Positions 15,899 through 25,753 of a DNA stretch of 64,000 nucleotides are shown piece by piece; the stretch's first letter is position 1, and each line of letters opens with the position of its first letter. The stretch covers positions 5,609,501-5,673,500 of the forward strand of contig NZ_CP108423.1 of assembly GCF_035917235.1 (NCBI RefSeq). Direction: 5' to 3'. A program made the translations under genes and the position numbers. Below the pieces are notes generated by a model. The model was not told the DNA's origin. It saw only the letters and a list, made by a program, of their open reading frames with translations, and made no database searches. The DNA comes from Streptomyces sp. NBC_01294 (GTDB lineage: Bacteria; Actinomycetota; Actinomycetes; Streptomycetales; Streptomycetaceae).

Positions 15899-17164
15899 TC
15901 AGACGCTGCGGAACGCCAGGGTGACGTTGTGACCGCCGAAGCCGAAGGAGTTGTTGATCGCGGAGATCGGGCCGTCGGCCGGCAGCTTGCGGGGCTCGCC
16001 GCGCACGATGTCCGCGTCGATGTCGTCGTCGAGCTCGTCGATGTTGATCGTCGGCGGGGCCAGCCGGTGGTAGAGCGCCAGCACGGTCGCGACGGTCTCG
16101 ATGCCGCCGGCGCCGCCCAGCAGGTGACCGGTCATCGACTTCGTCGCGGAGATCGCGATGTGGTCGAGGTCGTCGCCCAGGACCTTGCGCAGGGCCTTCA
16201 GCTCGGCCGTGTCACCCTGCGGGGTGGACGTGGCGTGCGCGTTCACGTGGACCAGCTCGGCCGGGTCGAGACCCGTGTTGTCGAGCAGGTTCTGCACCGC
16301 TGCCGCGACACCGCGACCGGTCGGCTCCGGCTGTGCGATGTGGTGGCTGTCCGCGGACAGACCCTGGCCCAGCACCTCGCAGTAGACCCGGGCGCCACGC
16401 GCGGCGGCGTGCTCGGCGGACTCCAGGATCACGACTCCCGCGCCCTCGCCCAGGACGAAGCCGTCACGGGCCTTGTCGTACGGGCGCGACGCCTGCTCGG
16501 GGTTCTCGTTGTTCTTGGACATCGCCATCATGTTGGCGAACGCGGCGATCGGCAGCGGGTGGATCGCCGCCTCGGTGCCGCCCGCGACGACCACGTCGGC
16601 GCGGCCGGTACGGATCATCTCGACGGCGTAGCCGATGGCCTCGGCGCCGGATGCGCAGGCGCTCACCGGAGTGTGCACGCCCGCCTGGGCGTTGACCTCC
16701 AGGCCGACGTTGGCCGACGGGCCGTTCGGCATGAGCATGGGGACGGTGTGCGGGGAGACCCGGCGCACACCCTTTTCCTTCAGTACGTCGTACTGGTCGA
16801 GCAGAGTGGTGACACCGCCGATGCCGGAGGCGATCACGGTGCCCAGGCGCTCGGGCGCGATGGACGCGTCCTCGCCCGCCGGGGCGGTGTAGCCGGCGTC
16901 GGCCCACGCCTCGCGGGCCGCGATGACGGCGAACTGCGCCGAGCGGTCCAGCTTGCGGGCCAGCGGTCGGGCCAGGACCTCGCTGGGGTCCACGGCGGCC
17001 GGGGCGGCGATGCGTACCGGGAGTTCGGCGAAGCGCTCACCCTCGAGGGGCTTTACGCCGGAACGGCCGGCAAGCAGACCTTCCCAGGTCGAAGCGCTGT
17101 CGCCACCCAGCGGAGTGGTTGCGCCGATACCGGTGACGACCACGGTGCGATTGGTCGGGCTCAC
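15899..17164 (-). CDS. fabF: 3-oxoacyl-ACP synthase II (KAS II)
   Basis: A 421-residue elongating ketosynthase of type II fatty-acid synthesis. It condenses acyl-ACP with malonyl-ACP in the cytoplasm. The catalytic residues are Cys170 (SACASGAEA), His310 (HVNAHATSTPQGD), and Lys342/His347 (ISATKSMTGHLLGG). The C-terminal NNSFGFGGHN is intact. The GTG at 17164 (MSPTNRTVVVTG) has GGAG about 10 bp upstream; the longer frame to 17230 runs into the acpP spacer. It is the last gene of fasR-fabD-fabH-acpP-fabF. The size and motifs are those of primary metabolism, not of a polyketide chain-length factor. Confidence 0.97.
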   Translation of the reverse strand: MSPTNRTVVVTGIGATTPLGGDSASTWEGLLAGRSGVKPLEGERFAELPVRIAAPAAVDPSEVLARPLARKLDRSAQFAVIAAREAWADAGYTAPAGEDASIAPERLGTVIASGIGGVTTLLDQYDVLKEKGVRRVSPHTVPMLMPNGPSANVGLEVNAQAGVHTPVSACASGAEAIGYAVEMIRTGRADVVVAGGTEAAIHPLPIAAFANMMAMSKNNENPEQASRPYDKARDGFVLGEGAGVVILESAEHAAARGARVYCEVLGQGLSADSHHIAQPEPTGRGVAAAVQNLLDNTGLDPAELVHVNAHATSTPQGDTAELKALRKVLGDDLDHIAISATKSMTGHLLGGAGGIETVATVLALYHRLAPPTINIDELDDDIDADIVRGEPRKLPADGPISAINNSFGFGGHNVTLAFRSV

Positions 17165-17243
17165 AGGAATTCTTTCTCCACGTCTCAGGGGGTGCTGAAT
17201 TGTCACGGCGCCACCGCCAGGTGGCGACAAACGCTCGTCAGGC

Positions 17244-17492
17244 TCAGGCCTGGTGCTTGAGGATGTAGTCCGCGGCGTCGCCGACCGTCTTGAGGTTCTT
17301 GACGTCCTCGTCCGGGATCTTGACGTCGAAGCGCTCTTCGGCGGCGACGACGACCTCGACCATGGACAGGGAGTCGACGTCGAGGTCGTCGGTGAACGAC
17401 TTCTCGATCTGGACGTCCTCGGTCGGGATACCGGCGATCTCGTTGACGATCTCCGCGAGACCCTCGACGATCTCTTCCTGCGTGGCGGCCAT
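17244..17492 (-). CDS. acpP: Acyl carrier protein
   Basis: An 82-residue acidic ACP with the phosphopantetheine site DLDVDSLSMVE (Ser41), carrying fatty acyl intermediates between the fab enzymes. The start at 17492 (MAATQEEIVEGL) and the length are standard for the streptomycete primary ACP. It lies between fabH and fabF with spacers of 56 and 79 bp. It is embedded in a much longer out-of-context reading frame that reads the fabH strand in another phase and is not real. Confidence 0.97.
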   Translation of the reverse strand: MAATQEEIVEGLAEIVNEIAGIPTEDVQIEKSFTDDLDVDSLSMVEVVVAAEERFDVKIPDEDVKNLKTVGDAADYILKHQA

Positions 17493-17548
17493 GTGGCGCT
17501 CCTTCTCTGGGTAACGGGGTGGTGCGGACCGGGATGTGGATCCAGGCC

Positions 17549-18553
<1,005 letters not shown>

Positions 18554-18572
18554 GCTGTGTGGGCTCCTTCTC

Positions 18573-19490
18573 TCAGGCCGTCAGTTCGGCCATGAGCGCC
18601 GCGGCCTTGTCGAGATCGTCCGGGGTCTTCAGAGCCACGCTCGGTACGCCCTTCAGCGCGCGCTTGGCCAGACCCGTCAGGGTGCCGCCGGGGCAGAGCT
18701 CGATCATCCCCGTGACGCCCAGCTCGGCGAACGTCTCCATGCACAGGTCCCAGCGGACCGGGTTCGCGACCTGGCCGACCAGGCGGGCGACGACGTCGGC
18801 GCCCGTGGTGACGACAAGGCCGTCCTTGTTCGAGACGTACTTCAGCGCCGGGTCCGCCGGGGAGAGGGCCTCGGCGGCCTTCTCCAGCGTGGCGACCGCG
18901 GGAGCCATGTGGTGCGTGTGGAAGGCGCCCGCGACCTTGAGGGCGACGACCTTCATGGAGCCTTCGGGCTTGTCGGCCTGGAGGGCTTCGATCTGTTCGA
19001 CGGTGCCGGCGGCCACGATCTGGCCCGCACCGTTGATGTTGGCCGGGGTGAGGCCCAGCTTCTCCAGGTGCGCGACGACGACGTCGCGCTCGCCGCCGAG
19101 GACCGCGGCCATGCCGGTCTCGGTGACGGCGGCGGCCTCGGCCATGCCCAGGCCGCGGGTCCGGACGAACGACAGCGCGTCGGCCTCGGACAGGACGCCG
19201 GCATAGGCGGCGGCGGTGATCTCGCCGACGCTGTGGCCCGCCACGGCGCCGAAGGCCGAGGAGGAACCCAGTGCCGAGGCGGACAGCAGGCCCGCGGCGA
19301 CCAGCAGGGGCTGGGCCACGGCCGTGTCGCGGATCTCGTCGGCGTCAGCGTGCGTGCCGTAATGGGCAAGGTCCAGCCCGATGGCGTCCGACCAGGCGGC
19401 GACGCGGTCAGCGGCGCCGGGAAGGTCGAGCCAGGGAGTCAGGAAGCCGGGCGTCTGAGCGCCTTGGCCGGGAGCGACGAGTACGAGCAC
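18573..19490 (-). CDS. fabD: Malonyl-CoA:ACP malonyltransferase
   Basis: A 305-residue acyltransferase that loads malonyl groups onto ACP. The active-site serine is in GHSVGE (S87) and the catalytic histidine is in AGAFHTHHM (H191). The APGQGAQ N-terminal motif is present. Two in-frame GTG codons compete (19496 and 19490). The purine-rich GAGAGAG at 19498-19504 is 7 bp from 19490 but only 1 bp from 19496, so 19490 (VLVLVAPGQG) is chosen, which also matches family N-termini. It is the first fab structural gene after fasR. Confidence 0.96.
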   Translation of the reverse strand: MLVLVAPGQGAQTPGFLTPWLDLPGAADRVAAWSDAIGLDLAHYGTHADADEIRDTAVAQPLLVAAGLLSASALGSSSAFGAVAGHSVGEITAAAYAGVLSEADALSFVRTRGLGMAEAAAVTETGMAAVLGGERDVVVAHLEKLGLTPANINGAGQIVAAGTVEQIEALQADKPEGSMKVVALKVAGAFHTHHMAPAVATLEKAAEALSPADPALKYVSNKDGLVVTTGADVVARLVGQVANPVRWDLCMETFAELGVTGMIELCPGGTLTGLAKRALKGVPSVALKTPDDLDKAAALMAELTA

Positions 19491-19579
19491 CCTCACACTC
19501 TCTCTTGTGGATGGTCCCTGCCGCCCGTGGGGACAGGGACGAAGAACCGTCGGGGTAATTGTTGATGTCCGACAAAAGT
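19491..19579 (-). promoter_or_regulatory. fasR-fabD spacer, probable fab operon promoter
   Basis: The 89-bp gap contains an AT-rich element reading TTTTGTCGGACATCAACAAT on the coding strand (about 19556-19575), with TTGT...ACAA symmetry. FasR is known to activate the fab operon from this spacer in S. coelicolor. The exact boxes cannot be fixed by eye. Confidence 0.5.
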
Positions 19580-20797
19580 CTAGGACTGCGGATCGCCGTC
19601 GGCCAGACGCCCCAGAATCAGGGCGATCCGCAGCGTGAACGCCGAGCGGACATCTGACGGCGACCATCCGGTGACGTCGGTCACACGTCGGAGCCGGTAG
19701 CGCACCGTGTTGGGGTGCACGAACAGCATCCGTGCCGCCCCTTCGAGGCTGCTCGCCTGCTCCAGGTAGACGCTGAGGGTTTCCAGCAGCGCCGACCCGG
19801 CCTCTTCGAGCGGTCTGTAGATCTCCTCCACCAGTTGTTCCCTGGCGGCGGGATCGGAGGCGATCGCGCGTTCCGGCAGGAGATCGTCCGCCAGGACCGG
19901 CCGCGGAGCATCCTGCCACGCCGTGCAGGCCTTCAGGCCCGCCGCCGCGGCCTGCGCGGACTTCGTCGCGTTCAGCAGGTCGGACACCACCGGGCCGGCC
20001 ACCACCGGACCGGCCGCGAACGGCCCGATCAGGGACTTCGCGACCTGCATCGGGTTGTCGCTGCCGCCCGCGATGACGACCAGACGGTCCCCGAGCACCC
20101 CGGTGAGGACCTGGAGCTTGTGGTGGCGGGCCGCGCGCCGGATCGCCTCGACCGTCAGCTCGCTGTCCCCCTCCGGCGCGGTGCCGAGCACCACGCACAC
20201 GTGCTCCGGGGAGTTCCAGCCCAGCGCCGCCGCCCGGGACAGGGCACCCTCGTCGGCCTCGCCGGACAGCACCGCGTTGACGACCAGGGACTCCAGCCGG
20301 GCGTCCCACGCGCCGCGCGCCTCGGCGGCCTGCGCGTACACCTGGGCGGTCGCGAAGGCGATCTCCCGGGCGTACACCAGCAGCGCCTCGCGCAGGATCG
20401 ACTCGTCGCCCGGCGCCGCCACCTCCTCGATCGCGGTCTCCATGACCTCGATCGTGGTGCGGACCATCTCGACGGTCTGCCGCAGGGTGATCGCCCGGGT
20501 CAGCTCGCGCGGAGCCGTCCCGAAGACGTCGGTCGAGATCGCCTGCGGGGTCTCCGGGTGCCGGAACCACTCCGTGAACGCGGCGATGCCGGCCTGTGCG
20601 ACCAGGCCGATCCACGACCGGTTCTCGGGTGGCATCGCCCGGTACCACGGCAGGGTCTCGTCCATGCGCGCGATCGCGTTGGCCGCGAGCCGCCCGGAGG
20701 ACTTCTCCAGTCGGCGCAGCGTCGCGGAGTGCGGATGGGCGGGAGCGGGATGCGCGGGATGTGTGGCGGGCGAATGCTCACGTTCGGGTTGGGGCAC
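19580..20797 (-). CDS. fasR: FasR, PucR-type transcriptional activator of fab genes
   Basis: A 405-residue protein with a C-terminal PucR-type helix-turn-helix (AARMLFVHPNTVRYRLRRV, about residues 355-373) and a long N-terminal sensory region without membrane segments. The sequence matches the streptomycete fabD-upstream activator, which binds the fab promoter and controls membrane lipid synthesis. The GTG at 20797 is the first good start in the conserved region; the ribosome-binding site is weak, so the first 40 residues are uncertain. The upstream 114 bp shared with the pirin gene holds tandem short repeats. Confidence 0.9.
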   Translation of the reverse strand: MPQPEREHSPATHPAHPAPAHPHSATLRRLEKSSGRLAANAIARMDETLPWYRAMPPENRSWIGLVAQAGIAAFTEWFRHPETPQAISTDVFGTAPRELTRAITLRQTVEMVRTTIEVMETAIEEVAAPGDESILREALLVYAREIAFATAQVYAQAAEARGAWDARLESLVVNAVLSGEADEGALSRAAALGWNSPEHVCVVLGTAPEGDSELTVEAIRRAARHHKLQVLTGVLGDRLVVIAGGSDNPMQVAKSLIGPFAAGPVVAGPVVSDLLNATKSAQAAAAGLKACTAWQDAPRPVLADDLLPERAIASDPAAREQLVEEIYRPLEEAGSALLETLSVYLEQASSLEGAARMLFVHPNTVRYRLRRVTDVTGWSPSDVRSAFTLRIALILGRLADGDPQS

Positions 20798-20831
20798 GGG
20801 ACAAGACTGCCTTATCGGGAAGGCTGCGCGG

Positions 20832-20887
20832 AGTCCGGTCCCGTGTCCGGTCCCGTGTCCGGCCCGTGTCCGGCCCGCGCCCGGTCC
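20832..20887. repeat. Imperfect tandem repeat of a GTCCGGTCCCGT unit
   Basis: About four to five degenerate copies of an 11-12-bp unit (GTCCGGTCCCGT, GTCCGGCCCGT and variants) fill the gap between divergent fasR and the pirin gene. This could be simple slippage or a cluster of binding sites. Confidence 0.6.
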
Positions 20888-20911
20888 CACGGCTGGGGCT
20901 ACCGTGGCCCC

Positions 20912-21568
20912 ATGATTGATGTACGCCGCGGACCCGACCGCTACGAGGGCGGGGACCCGGCCGCCGGGATCGCGACCCGGCACGCCTTCTCCTTCGGGTC
21001 CTTCTACGACCCGGACAATCTGCGCTTCGGACCCGTCCTCGCCTGCAACGAGGAGACCCTCGCCCGCGGCGCCGGCTTCGACGAGCACCCGCACAGCCAC
21101 ACCGAGCTCGTGACCTGGGTGGTCGAGGGCGAACTCACCCACCAGGACAGCACTGGGGAGAAGAGCGTCGTCCGGGCCGGGGACCTCCAGCGGCTCAGCG
21201 CCGGATCCGGCGCGCGGCACGTGGAGCGCAACGACGGCGACGGGCGGCTGCGCTTCGTGCAGATGTGGCTCGCGCCCCTCGCCGCGGGCGGCGAGCCCTC
21301 GTACGAGGTGGTCCGGGGCCTGTCCGACAGCACGTCCTACGAGGTTCCGGAGGCCGGCGCCGTGCTGCACGTCCGGCGGCCCGGTGCGGGCGAGCGGGTC
21401 GCCGTACCGGCGGCGGACCGGGTCTACCTGCACGTGGTACGCGGGGACCTGCGCCTGGACGGGGCGGAGCTGGGCCCCGGGGACTCGGTGCGGATCACCG
21501 CCGAGCGGGAGCTGGAGATCACCGCCGGGTCCCCGGGGGAGCTGCTGATCTGGGAGTTCGTTTCCTAG
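20912..21568 (+). CDS. Pirin-family cupin protein
   Basis: A 218-residue bicupin of the pirin family. The metal-binding signature FDEHPHSHTELVTWV (residues 56-70) is intact, with His59, His61 and His63 and the matching acidic residue downstream. Pirins bind Fe2+ and either have quercetin dioxygenase activity or modulate other proteins; which applies here is unknown. The start at 20912 (MIDVRRGPDR) is divergent from fasR by 114 bp. Its stop overlaps the stop of the convergent serine hydrolase gene in the shared tetranucleotide CTAG (21565-21568). Confidence 0.92.
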   Translation: MIDVRRGPDRYEGGDPAAGIATRHAFSFGSFYDPDNLRFGPVLACNEETLARGAGFDEHPHSHTELVTWVVEGELTHQDSTGEKSVVRAGDLQRLSAGSGARHVERNDGDGRLRFVQMWLAPLAAGGEPSYEVVRGLSDSTSYEVPEAGAVLHVRRPGAGERVAVPAADRVYLHVVRGDLRLDGAELGPGDSVRITAERELEITAGSPGELLIWEFVS

Positions 21569-22434
21569 CTTCCTGGCTTCTCGGCTTTCTGGCGCGGGGC
21601 CAGCTCGGCCAGTACCGCGTCCGTGAAGGGGGTCCAGGCCGCGACGGCCCACGGGCCGAAGGCGCGGTCCGTCAGCGCCACGCACGCGGCGCGCGCGTCC
21701 GGGTCCACCCACAGGAAGGTGCCGGCCTGGCCGAAGTGGCCGAAGGCGCGGGGTGAGGACGTGGTGCCCGTCCAGTGCGGGGACTTGCCGTCGCGGATCT
21801 CCAGGCCGAGCCCCCAGTCGTTGGGGGACTGGTGCCCGTACCCCGGCAGGACGCCCTTGAGCCCGGGGTGGACGACGGAGGTGGCCGCGGCGACCGTGCG
21901 GACGTCGAGCAGCCGGGGCGCCTGCAGTTCGGCGGCGAACCGCAGCAGGTCGGCGACGGTGGACACGCCGTCCTTGGCGGGCGAGCCGTCCAGGGTGGTC
22001 GAGGTCATGCCCAGCGGCTCGAACACCGCCTGGTGCACGTATTCCGCGAAGGCGATGCCGGTGGCCTTGGCGATGTGATCGCCGAGCACCTCGAAGCCGG
22101 CGTTCGAGTACAGCCGGCGCTCTCCGGGCGGGGCCGACACGCGGTGCTCGTCGAAGGCCAGGCCGCTGGTGTGCGCGAGCAGGTGACGGACCGTCGACCC
22201 CTCGGGCCCGGCCGGCTCGTCCAGCTCGATCGCCCCCTCCTCGTACGCGACGAGGGCGGCGTACGCGGCGAGCGGCTTGGTGACCGAGGCCAGCGCGAAG
22301 CGGTGGTCGAGGGGCCCGTGGGAGCCGGCCAGGCTCCCGTCGGCGCGTACGACGGCCGCCGCGGCGGTCGGCACCGGCCAGGTCTCGATGATCCGCAGGC
22401 TTTCCATGCCGTTGCCGGGTTCCATGCTCTCCAT
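21565..22434 (-). CDS. Serine hydrolase, class C beta-lactamase-related
   Basis: A 289-residue penicillin-binding-like hydrolase with the SxxK motif in LASVTKPLAAY, the YxN motif in LYSNAGFEVLG and an HxG motif in FGHFGQAG. There is no signal peptide, so it may be a cytoplasmic esterase or peptidase rather than a beta-lactamase. The start is ambiguous among three ATGs (22434, 22425, 22407); the longest is given. It diverges from the MerR gene and its end overlaps the pirin stop. Confidence 0.85.
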   Translation of the reverse strand: MESMEPGNGMESLRIIETWPVPTAAAAVVRADGSLAGSHGPLDHRFALASVTKPLAAYAALVAYEEGAIELDEPAGPEGSTVRHLLAHTSGLAFDEHRVSAPPGERRLYSNAGFEVLGDHIAKATGIAFAEYVHQAVFEPLGMTSTTLDGSPAKDGVSTVADLLRFAAELQAPRLLDVRTVAAATSVVHPGLKGVLPGYGHQSPNDWGLGLEIRDGKSPHWTGTTSSPRAFGHFGQAGTFLWVDPDARAACVALTDRAFGPWAVAAWTPFTDAVLAELAPRQKAEKPGS

Positions 22435-22448
22435 GCGGCCGAGCCTAC

Positions 22449-22479
22449 TTGCTTGGAGTGCACTCAAGGGTTTTAGCGT
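22449..22479 (+). promoter_or_regulatory. MerR-type promoter with operator in a 19-bp spacer
   Basis: The -35 TTGCTT (22449-22454) and -10 TAGCGT (22474-22479) are separated by 19 bp. The spacer region contains CTTGGAGTGCACTCAAG (22452-22468), built on the perfect palindrome GAGTGCACTC. A long spacer with a centred palindrome is the hallmark of MerR activation. Confidence 0.8.
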
Positions 22480-22485
22480 GGGTCC

Positions 22486-22884
22486 ATGAGCCAGAGCCTG
22501 ACGCAGACGCGGTACACGATCAGCGAGGTCGAGGCCCGGACCGGTCTGACCCAGCACACGCTGCGCTGGTACGAGCGGATCGGACTGATGCCGCACGTGG
22601 ACCGCTCCCACTCGGGACAGCGGCGCTTCACCGACAAGGACCTCGACTGGCTCGCCTTCGTCGGCAAGCTGCGCAGCACCGGGATGTCGGTGGCGGACAT
22701 GGTCCGCTACGCCGAACTGGTCCGCGAGGGCGAGCACACCGTCGGGGAGCGCCGCGAGCTGCTGGAACGGACGCGCCGCGACGTTCGGGCGCGGATCACG
22801 GAGCTCACGGACGCGCTCGGCGTACTGGACTACAAGATCGACACGTATGCGATGAAGACGGTCGCGGGGAAGGCACACCGATGA
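22486..22884 (+). CDS. MerR-family regulator
   Basis: A 132-residue MerR protein. The winged helix begins RYTISEVEARTGLTQHTLRWYERIGL, followed by the wing GQRRFTDKDLDWL and a dimerisation coiled coil (residues 70-122). No cysteine-rich metal site is present at the C-terminus, so it is probably not a metal sensor. It more likely senses carbonyl or electrophile stress like AdhR/NmlR relatives. It lies directly behind its own MerR-type promoter and overlaps the aldo/keto reductase gene by four bases (ATGA), so the two are co-transcribed. Confidence 0.93.
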   Translation: MSQSLTQTRYTISEVEARTGLTQHTLRWYERIGLMPHVDRSHSGQRRFTDKDLDWLAFVGKLRSTGMSVADMVRYAELVREGEHTVGERRELLERTRRDVRARITELTDALGVLDYKIDTYAMKTVAGKAHR

Positions 22885-23948
22885 CGGAGCACGACACCAC
22901 CCACACCACCTCCACCTCCACGCACAGCACCCCCACCCTCGGACGGGTCGAACTGGGCAAGGGCGGCCCGCTGGTCGGCGTCCAGGGCCTCGGCTGCATG
23001 GGCATGAGCGAGTTCTACGGGGACACCGACGAGGTGGCCGCCCGGCAGACCCTGGACGCGGCGCTGACCGCGGGCGTCACCCTGTTCGACACCGCGGACG
23101 TCTACGGGCGGGGGCGCAACGAGGAGTTCCTGGCTCCGTTCGTGGCCGCCCACCGCGACGAGATCACCCTGGCGACGAAGTTCGCCATAGAGCGCAACGA
23201 CGACCCCGACTACCGGGCCGTCCGCAACGACCGCGCGTACCTGCGCCGGGCCGTCGAGGGCAGTCTGCGCCGCCTCGGCGTGGACGTCATCGACCTCTAC
23301 TACATGCACCGGCGCGACCCGGCCGTGCCGCTCGCCGAGTCGGTCGGCGCCATGGCGGAGCTGGTGCGCGAGGGCAAGGTGCGCCACCTCGGGCTCAGCG
23401 AGGTCACCGGCGCGGAGCTGCGCGAGGCGCACGCCGTACACCCGGTCGCGGCCCTCCAGTCGGAGTGGTCGCTCTTCAGCCGGAACGTGGAGCGCAGCGC
23501 AGTGAGTGCGGCGGCCGAGCTGGGCGTGGCCCTCGTGCCCTACTCCCCGCTGGGCCGGGGCTTCCTGACCGGGTCCTTCGCGGACGCGTCCGCGGAGCTG
23601 CCGCAGGACGACTTCCGCCGCCACCAGCCGCGGTTCACCGGCGACAACGCCAAGACCAACGCGGCGCTGCTGGCCCCGGTCCGGGAGATCGCGCGGGAGC
23701 TCGGGGCCACCCCGGCGCAGGTGGCGCTGGCCTGGGTGCAGCAGCGGGCGCGGGTGCACGGGCTGACCGTGGTCCCGATCCCGGGCACCCGCAGGCCCGG
23801 ACGCCTGCGCGAGAACACCGCGGCGACCCGGATCACGCTGACGCCGGCGCAGCTGGCCCTGCTGGAGCCGATCGCCGCCCAGGTGGCGGGGGACCGCTAC
23901 CCGGACATGACCTTCACCTCGGAGGCGCGGGAGGCGCGGGAGGCGTAG
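22881..23948 (+). CDS. Aldo/keto reductase
   Basis: A 355-residue NADPH-dependent AKR with the tetrad Asp (FDTADVYG), Tyr (ADVYGRG), Lys (ATKFAIE) and His (YYMHRRDP), and the cofactor-binding VPIPGTRRPGRLREN near the C-terminus. It reduces aldehydes or ketones in the cytoplasm. A His/Thr/Ser-rich 20-residue N-terminal extension (THTTSTSTHSTPT) precedes the barrel; true translation may begin later, but ATG 22881 is coupled to the merR stop. The MerR-AKR pairing suggests inducible removal of reactive carbonyls. Confidence 0.93.
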   Translation: MTEHDTTHTTSTSTHSTPTLGRVELGKGGPLVGVQGLGCMGMSEFYGDTDEVAARQTLDAALTAGVTLFDTADVYGRGRNEEFLAPFVAAHRDEITLATKFAIERNDDPDYRAVRNDRAYLRRAVEGSLRRLGVDVIDLYYMHRRDPAVPLAESVGAMAELVREGKVRHLGLSEVTGAELREAHAVHPVAALQSEWSLFSRNVERSAVSAAAELGVALVPYSPLGRGFLTGSFADASAELPQDDFRRHQPRFTGDNAKTNAALLAPVREIARELGATPAQVALAWVQQRARVHGLTVVPIPGTRRPGRLRENTAATRITLTPAQLALLEPIAAQVAGDRYPDMTFTSEAREAREA

Positions 23949-23957
23949 CCGCGCGCC

Positions 23958-24869
23958 TCACGGGTGCCGTGTGCGCAGGACCGCGAAGGCGGCCCAGAGG
24001 GCGAGGGCGGCCAGGGCGATGACCACGGCCGTCTCGATGGACTGGGTCGGCCAGTAGTGCGAGGCCGGGTGGTACTCGACGTACCACCCGGTCGCGTTCA
24101 TTTCATCGGGACACGCGCCGAGGTGGTGGGACCTCTCGAAGCAGGTCCCCTCGGGCAGGCGCCTGCCCGAGGCCGTGATGAGTCCGGCGTCCATCAGGAG
24201 GCCGTCGCGCACGATCGGCTGCCTCTCGGACAGCGGCCCGGTCACGGTCAGCGCGGGCAGGAAGGACCACCGCACGGCGCCGAGCAGTGCCATCACCAGG
24301 CCGGTGACGAGCCCGGTGACCGCCATGGCGACGAGCGTGCGCCGTACGAGCTGGCCGACGAGGGCCCCGACGGCCACGCCCAGGAGGCAGTACGCGACGG
24401 CCACCGTGCCGGTCGACTCGTACGGTCCCCGGTCCGCCCAGGAGAACTGCCACGTGCCGTCGAGCGGGGCCCAGCCGAGGCGGTAGACCCCGACCAGGGC
24501 GGCCGAGCAGGCCACCGCCGCCACCGCGGCCACCGTGATCTTCGAGGCCAGCCAGGCCCTGGGCGTCGAGGACTGCGTCAGGGCGAGGCGGTAGGTGCCG
24601 CTCTCCAGTTCGCGGGCGACCATCGGCCCGGCGACGAAGGCCCCCACCAGCAGGGGCAGGAGCAGGATCCCGGTGCCGGCGAGGTCCATCGCGGACCGCA
24701 ACGGGCCGTCCGGGCTGCCCGGGTAGAGGTCCGCCCCGTGGACCGCGAACCAGCGCAGCGCGATCACGCCGGCCAGGCTCGCCGCGACGACGGCGGGCAG
24801 CACCCACAGGGCGCGCCGGTGCTGGCGGACGGTGACCCAGCGCGGTCCCTTCAGCGTCAGCGTGCTCAT
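23958..24869 (-). CDS. ABC transporter permease (ABC-2-like)
   Basis: A 303-residue membrane protein with about six helices. The first is near residue 20, one pair spans 65-90 (ending in ARELESGTYRLAL, typical of ABC-2 permeases), and others lie at 110-130, 155-205 and 275-298. A large extracytoplasmic loop carries two cysteines (CFERSHHLGACP). It overlaps the upstream ATPase gene by four bases (ATGA). With the GntR and ATPase genes it forms a YtrA-type operon. The substrate is unknown; in this class cell-wall-active peptides or self-made compounds are common. Confidence 0.88.
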   Translation of the reverse strand: MSTLTLKGPRWVTVRQHRRALWVLPAVVAASLAGVIALRWFAVHGADLYPGSPDGPLRSAMDLAGTGILLLPLLVGAFVAGPMVARELESGTYRLALTQSSTPRAWLASKITVAAVAAVACSAALVGVYRLGWAPLDGTWQFSWADRGPYESTGTVAVAYCLLGVAVGALVGQLVRRTLVAMAVTGLVTGLVMALLGAVRWSFLPALTVTGPLSERQPIVRDGLLMDAGLITASGRRLPEGTCFERSHHLGACPDEMNATGWYVEYHPASHYWPTQSIETAVVIALAALALWAAFAVLRTRHP

Positions 24870-25753
24870 GCCCCCACCGCCTCGGCGGCGACCGGACCGA
24901 TGGTGAGGGCCGGGGCCTCGGGGGAGCGCAGGTGGGCGAGCAGGAGTTCCTCCAGGGACGGGTGGGCCGCCTGCCAGGTGGCCGTGTCGACCGGGCCGTG
25001 CAGCCGTGCGAGCGCGGTGAGCTGGCGGCCCGTCGTGCGCGACTCGACGACGGTGTGCGCCGTGAGATCGGGGGCGGCCGCGGCGGGTCCGGTGAGCAGG
25101 TGGTGGGCCGCGACGATGTCGTCGACGGGGCCGGAGAGGCGGATCCGGCCGCCGTCGACGAGCAGCAGGTGGTCGCAGGAGCCCTCCAGCTCGGTGAGGA
25201 TGTGCGAGGACATCACCACGGACGTGCCGTTGTCGGCGGCGTCGGCCATCAGCAGCCCCATGAGCCGGTGCCGGGCGAGCGGGTCGAGGTCGGCCATCGG
25301 CTCGTCCAGCAGGAGCAGGCAGGGGCGCTTTCCGAGGGCGAGGGCCAGGGCGACGCGGGTGCGCTGGCCGCCCGAGAGGGACCGGATCCGGGCGCCGCCG
25401 TCGAATCCGCCCTCCTCGACGATCCGCGCCGCGGTCGTCGCGTCCCAGCGGCCCGGGTTGAGCTCGCGGCCCATGCGCAGGGTCTCGTCGACGGTCAGCT
25501 GCGGGTAGAGGGGCTTGTCCTGGCCCACGTAGGCCGTCTCTTCGCGCGGCGGCGCGGCGACGGTTCCCTCGGTCGGCCGGAGCAGCCCCGCCGCGAGCGC
25601 CAGCAGGGTCGACTTGCCCGCCCCGTTGGGGCCGACGAGCGCGCAGACCCGGTGGGCGGGCAGCCGGAAGGAACAGTCGCGCAGTGCCCAGCCGCGCCGC
25701 CGTCCGTAGCGCACGCCCAGCCCTGAGGCCTCGATCACCGGATGGTCCGTCAC
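24866..25753 (-). CDS. ABC transporter ATP-binding protein
   Basis: A 295-residue ATPase with Walker A GPNGAGKST, signature LSGGQRTR, Walker B LLLLDEPMADLD and the switch His in SSHILTELE. A C-terminal extension of about 80 residues (ending LTIGPVAAEAVGA) probably contacts the permease. The GTG start at 25753 overlaps the GntR stop (GTGA) and the end overlaps the permease start, so the three genes are translationally coupled. Confidence 0.93.
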   Translation of the reverse strand: MTDHPVIEASGLGVRYGRRRGWALRDCSFRLPAHRVCALVGPNGAGKSTLLALAAGLLRPTEGTVAAPPREETAYVGQDKPLYPQLTVDETLRMGRELNPGRWDATTAARIVEEGGFDGGARIRSLSGGQRTRVALALALGKRPCLLLLDEPMADLDPLARHRLMGLLMADAADNGTSVVMSSHILTELEGSCDHLLLVDGGRIRLSGPVDDIVAAHHLLTGPAAAAPDLTAHTVVESRTTGRQLTALARLHGPVDTATWQAAHPSLEELLLAHLRSPEAPALTIGPVAAEAVGA

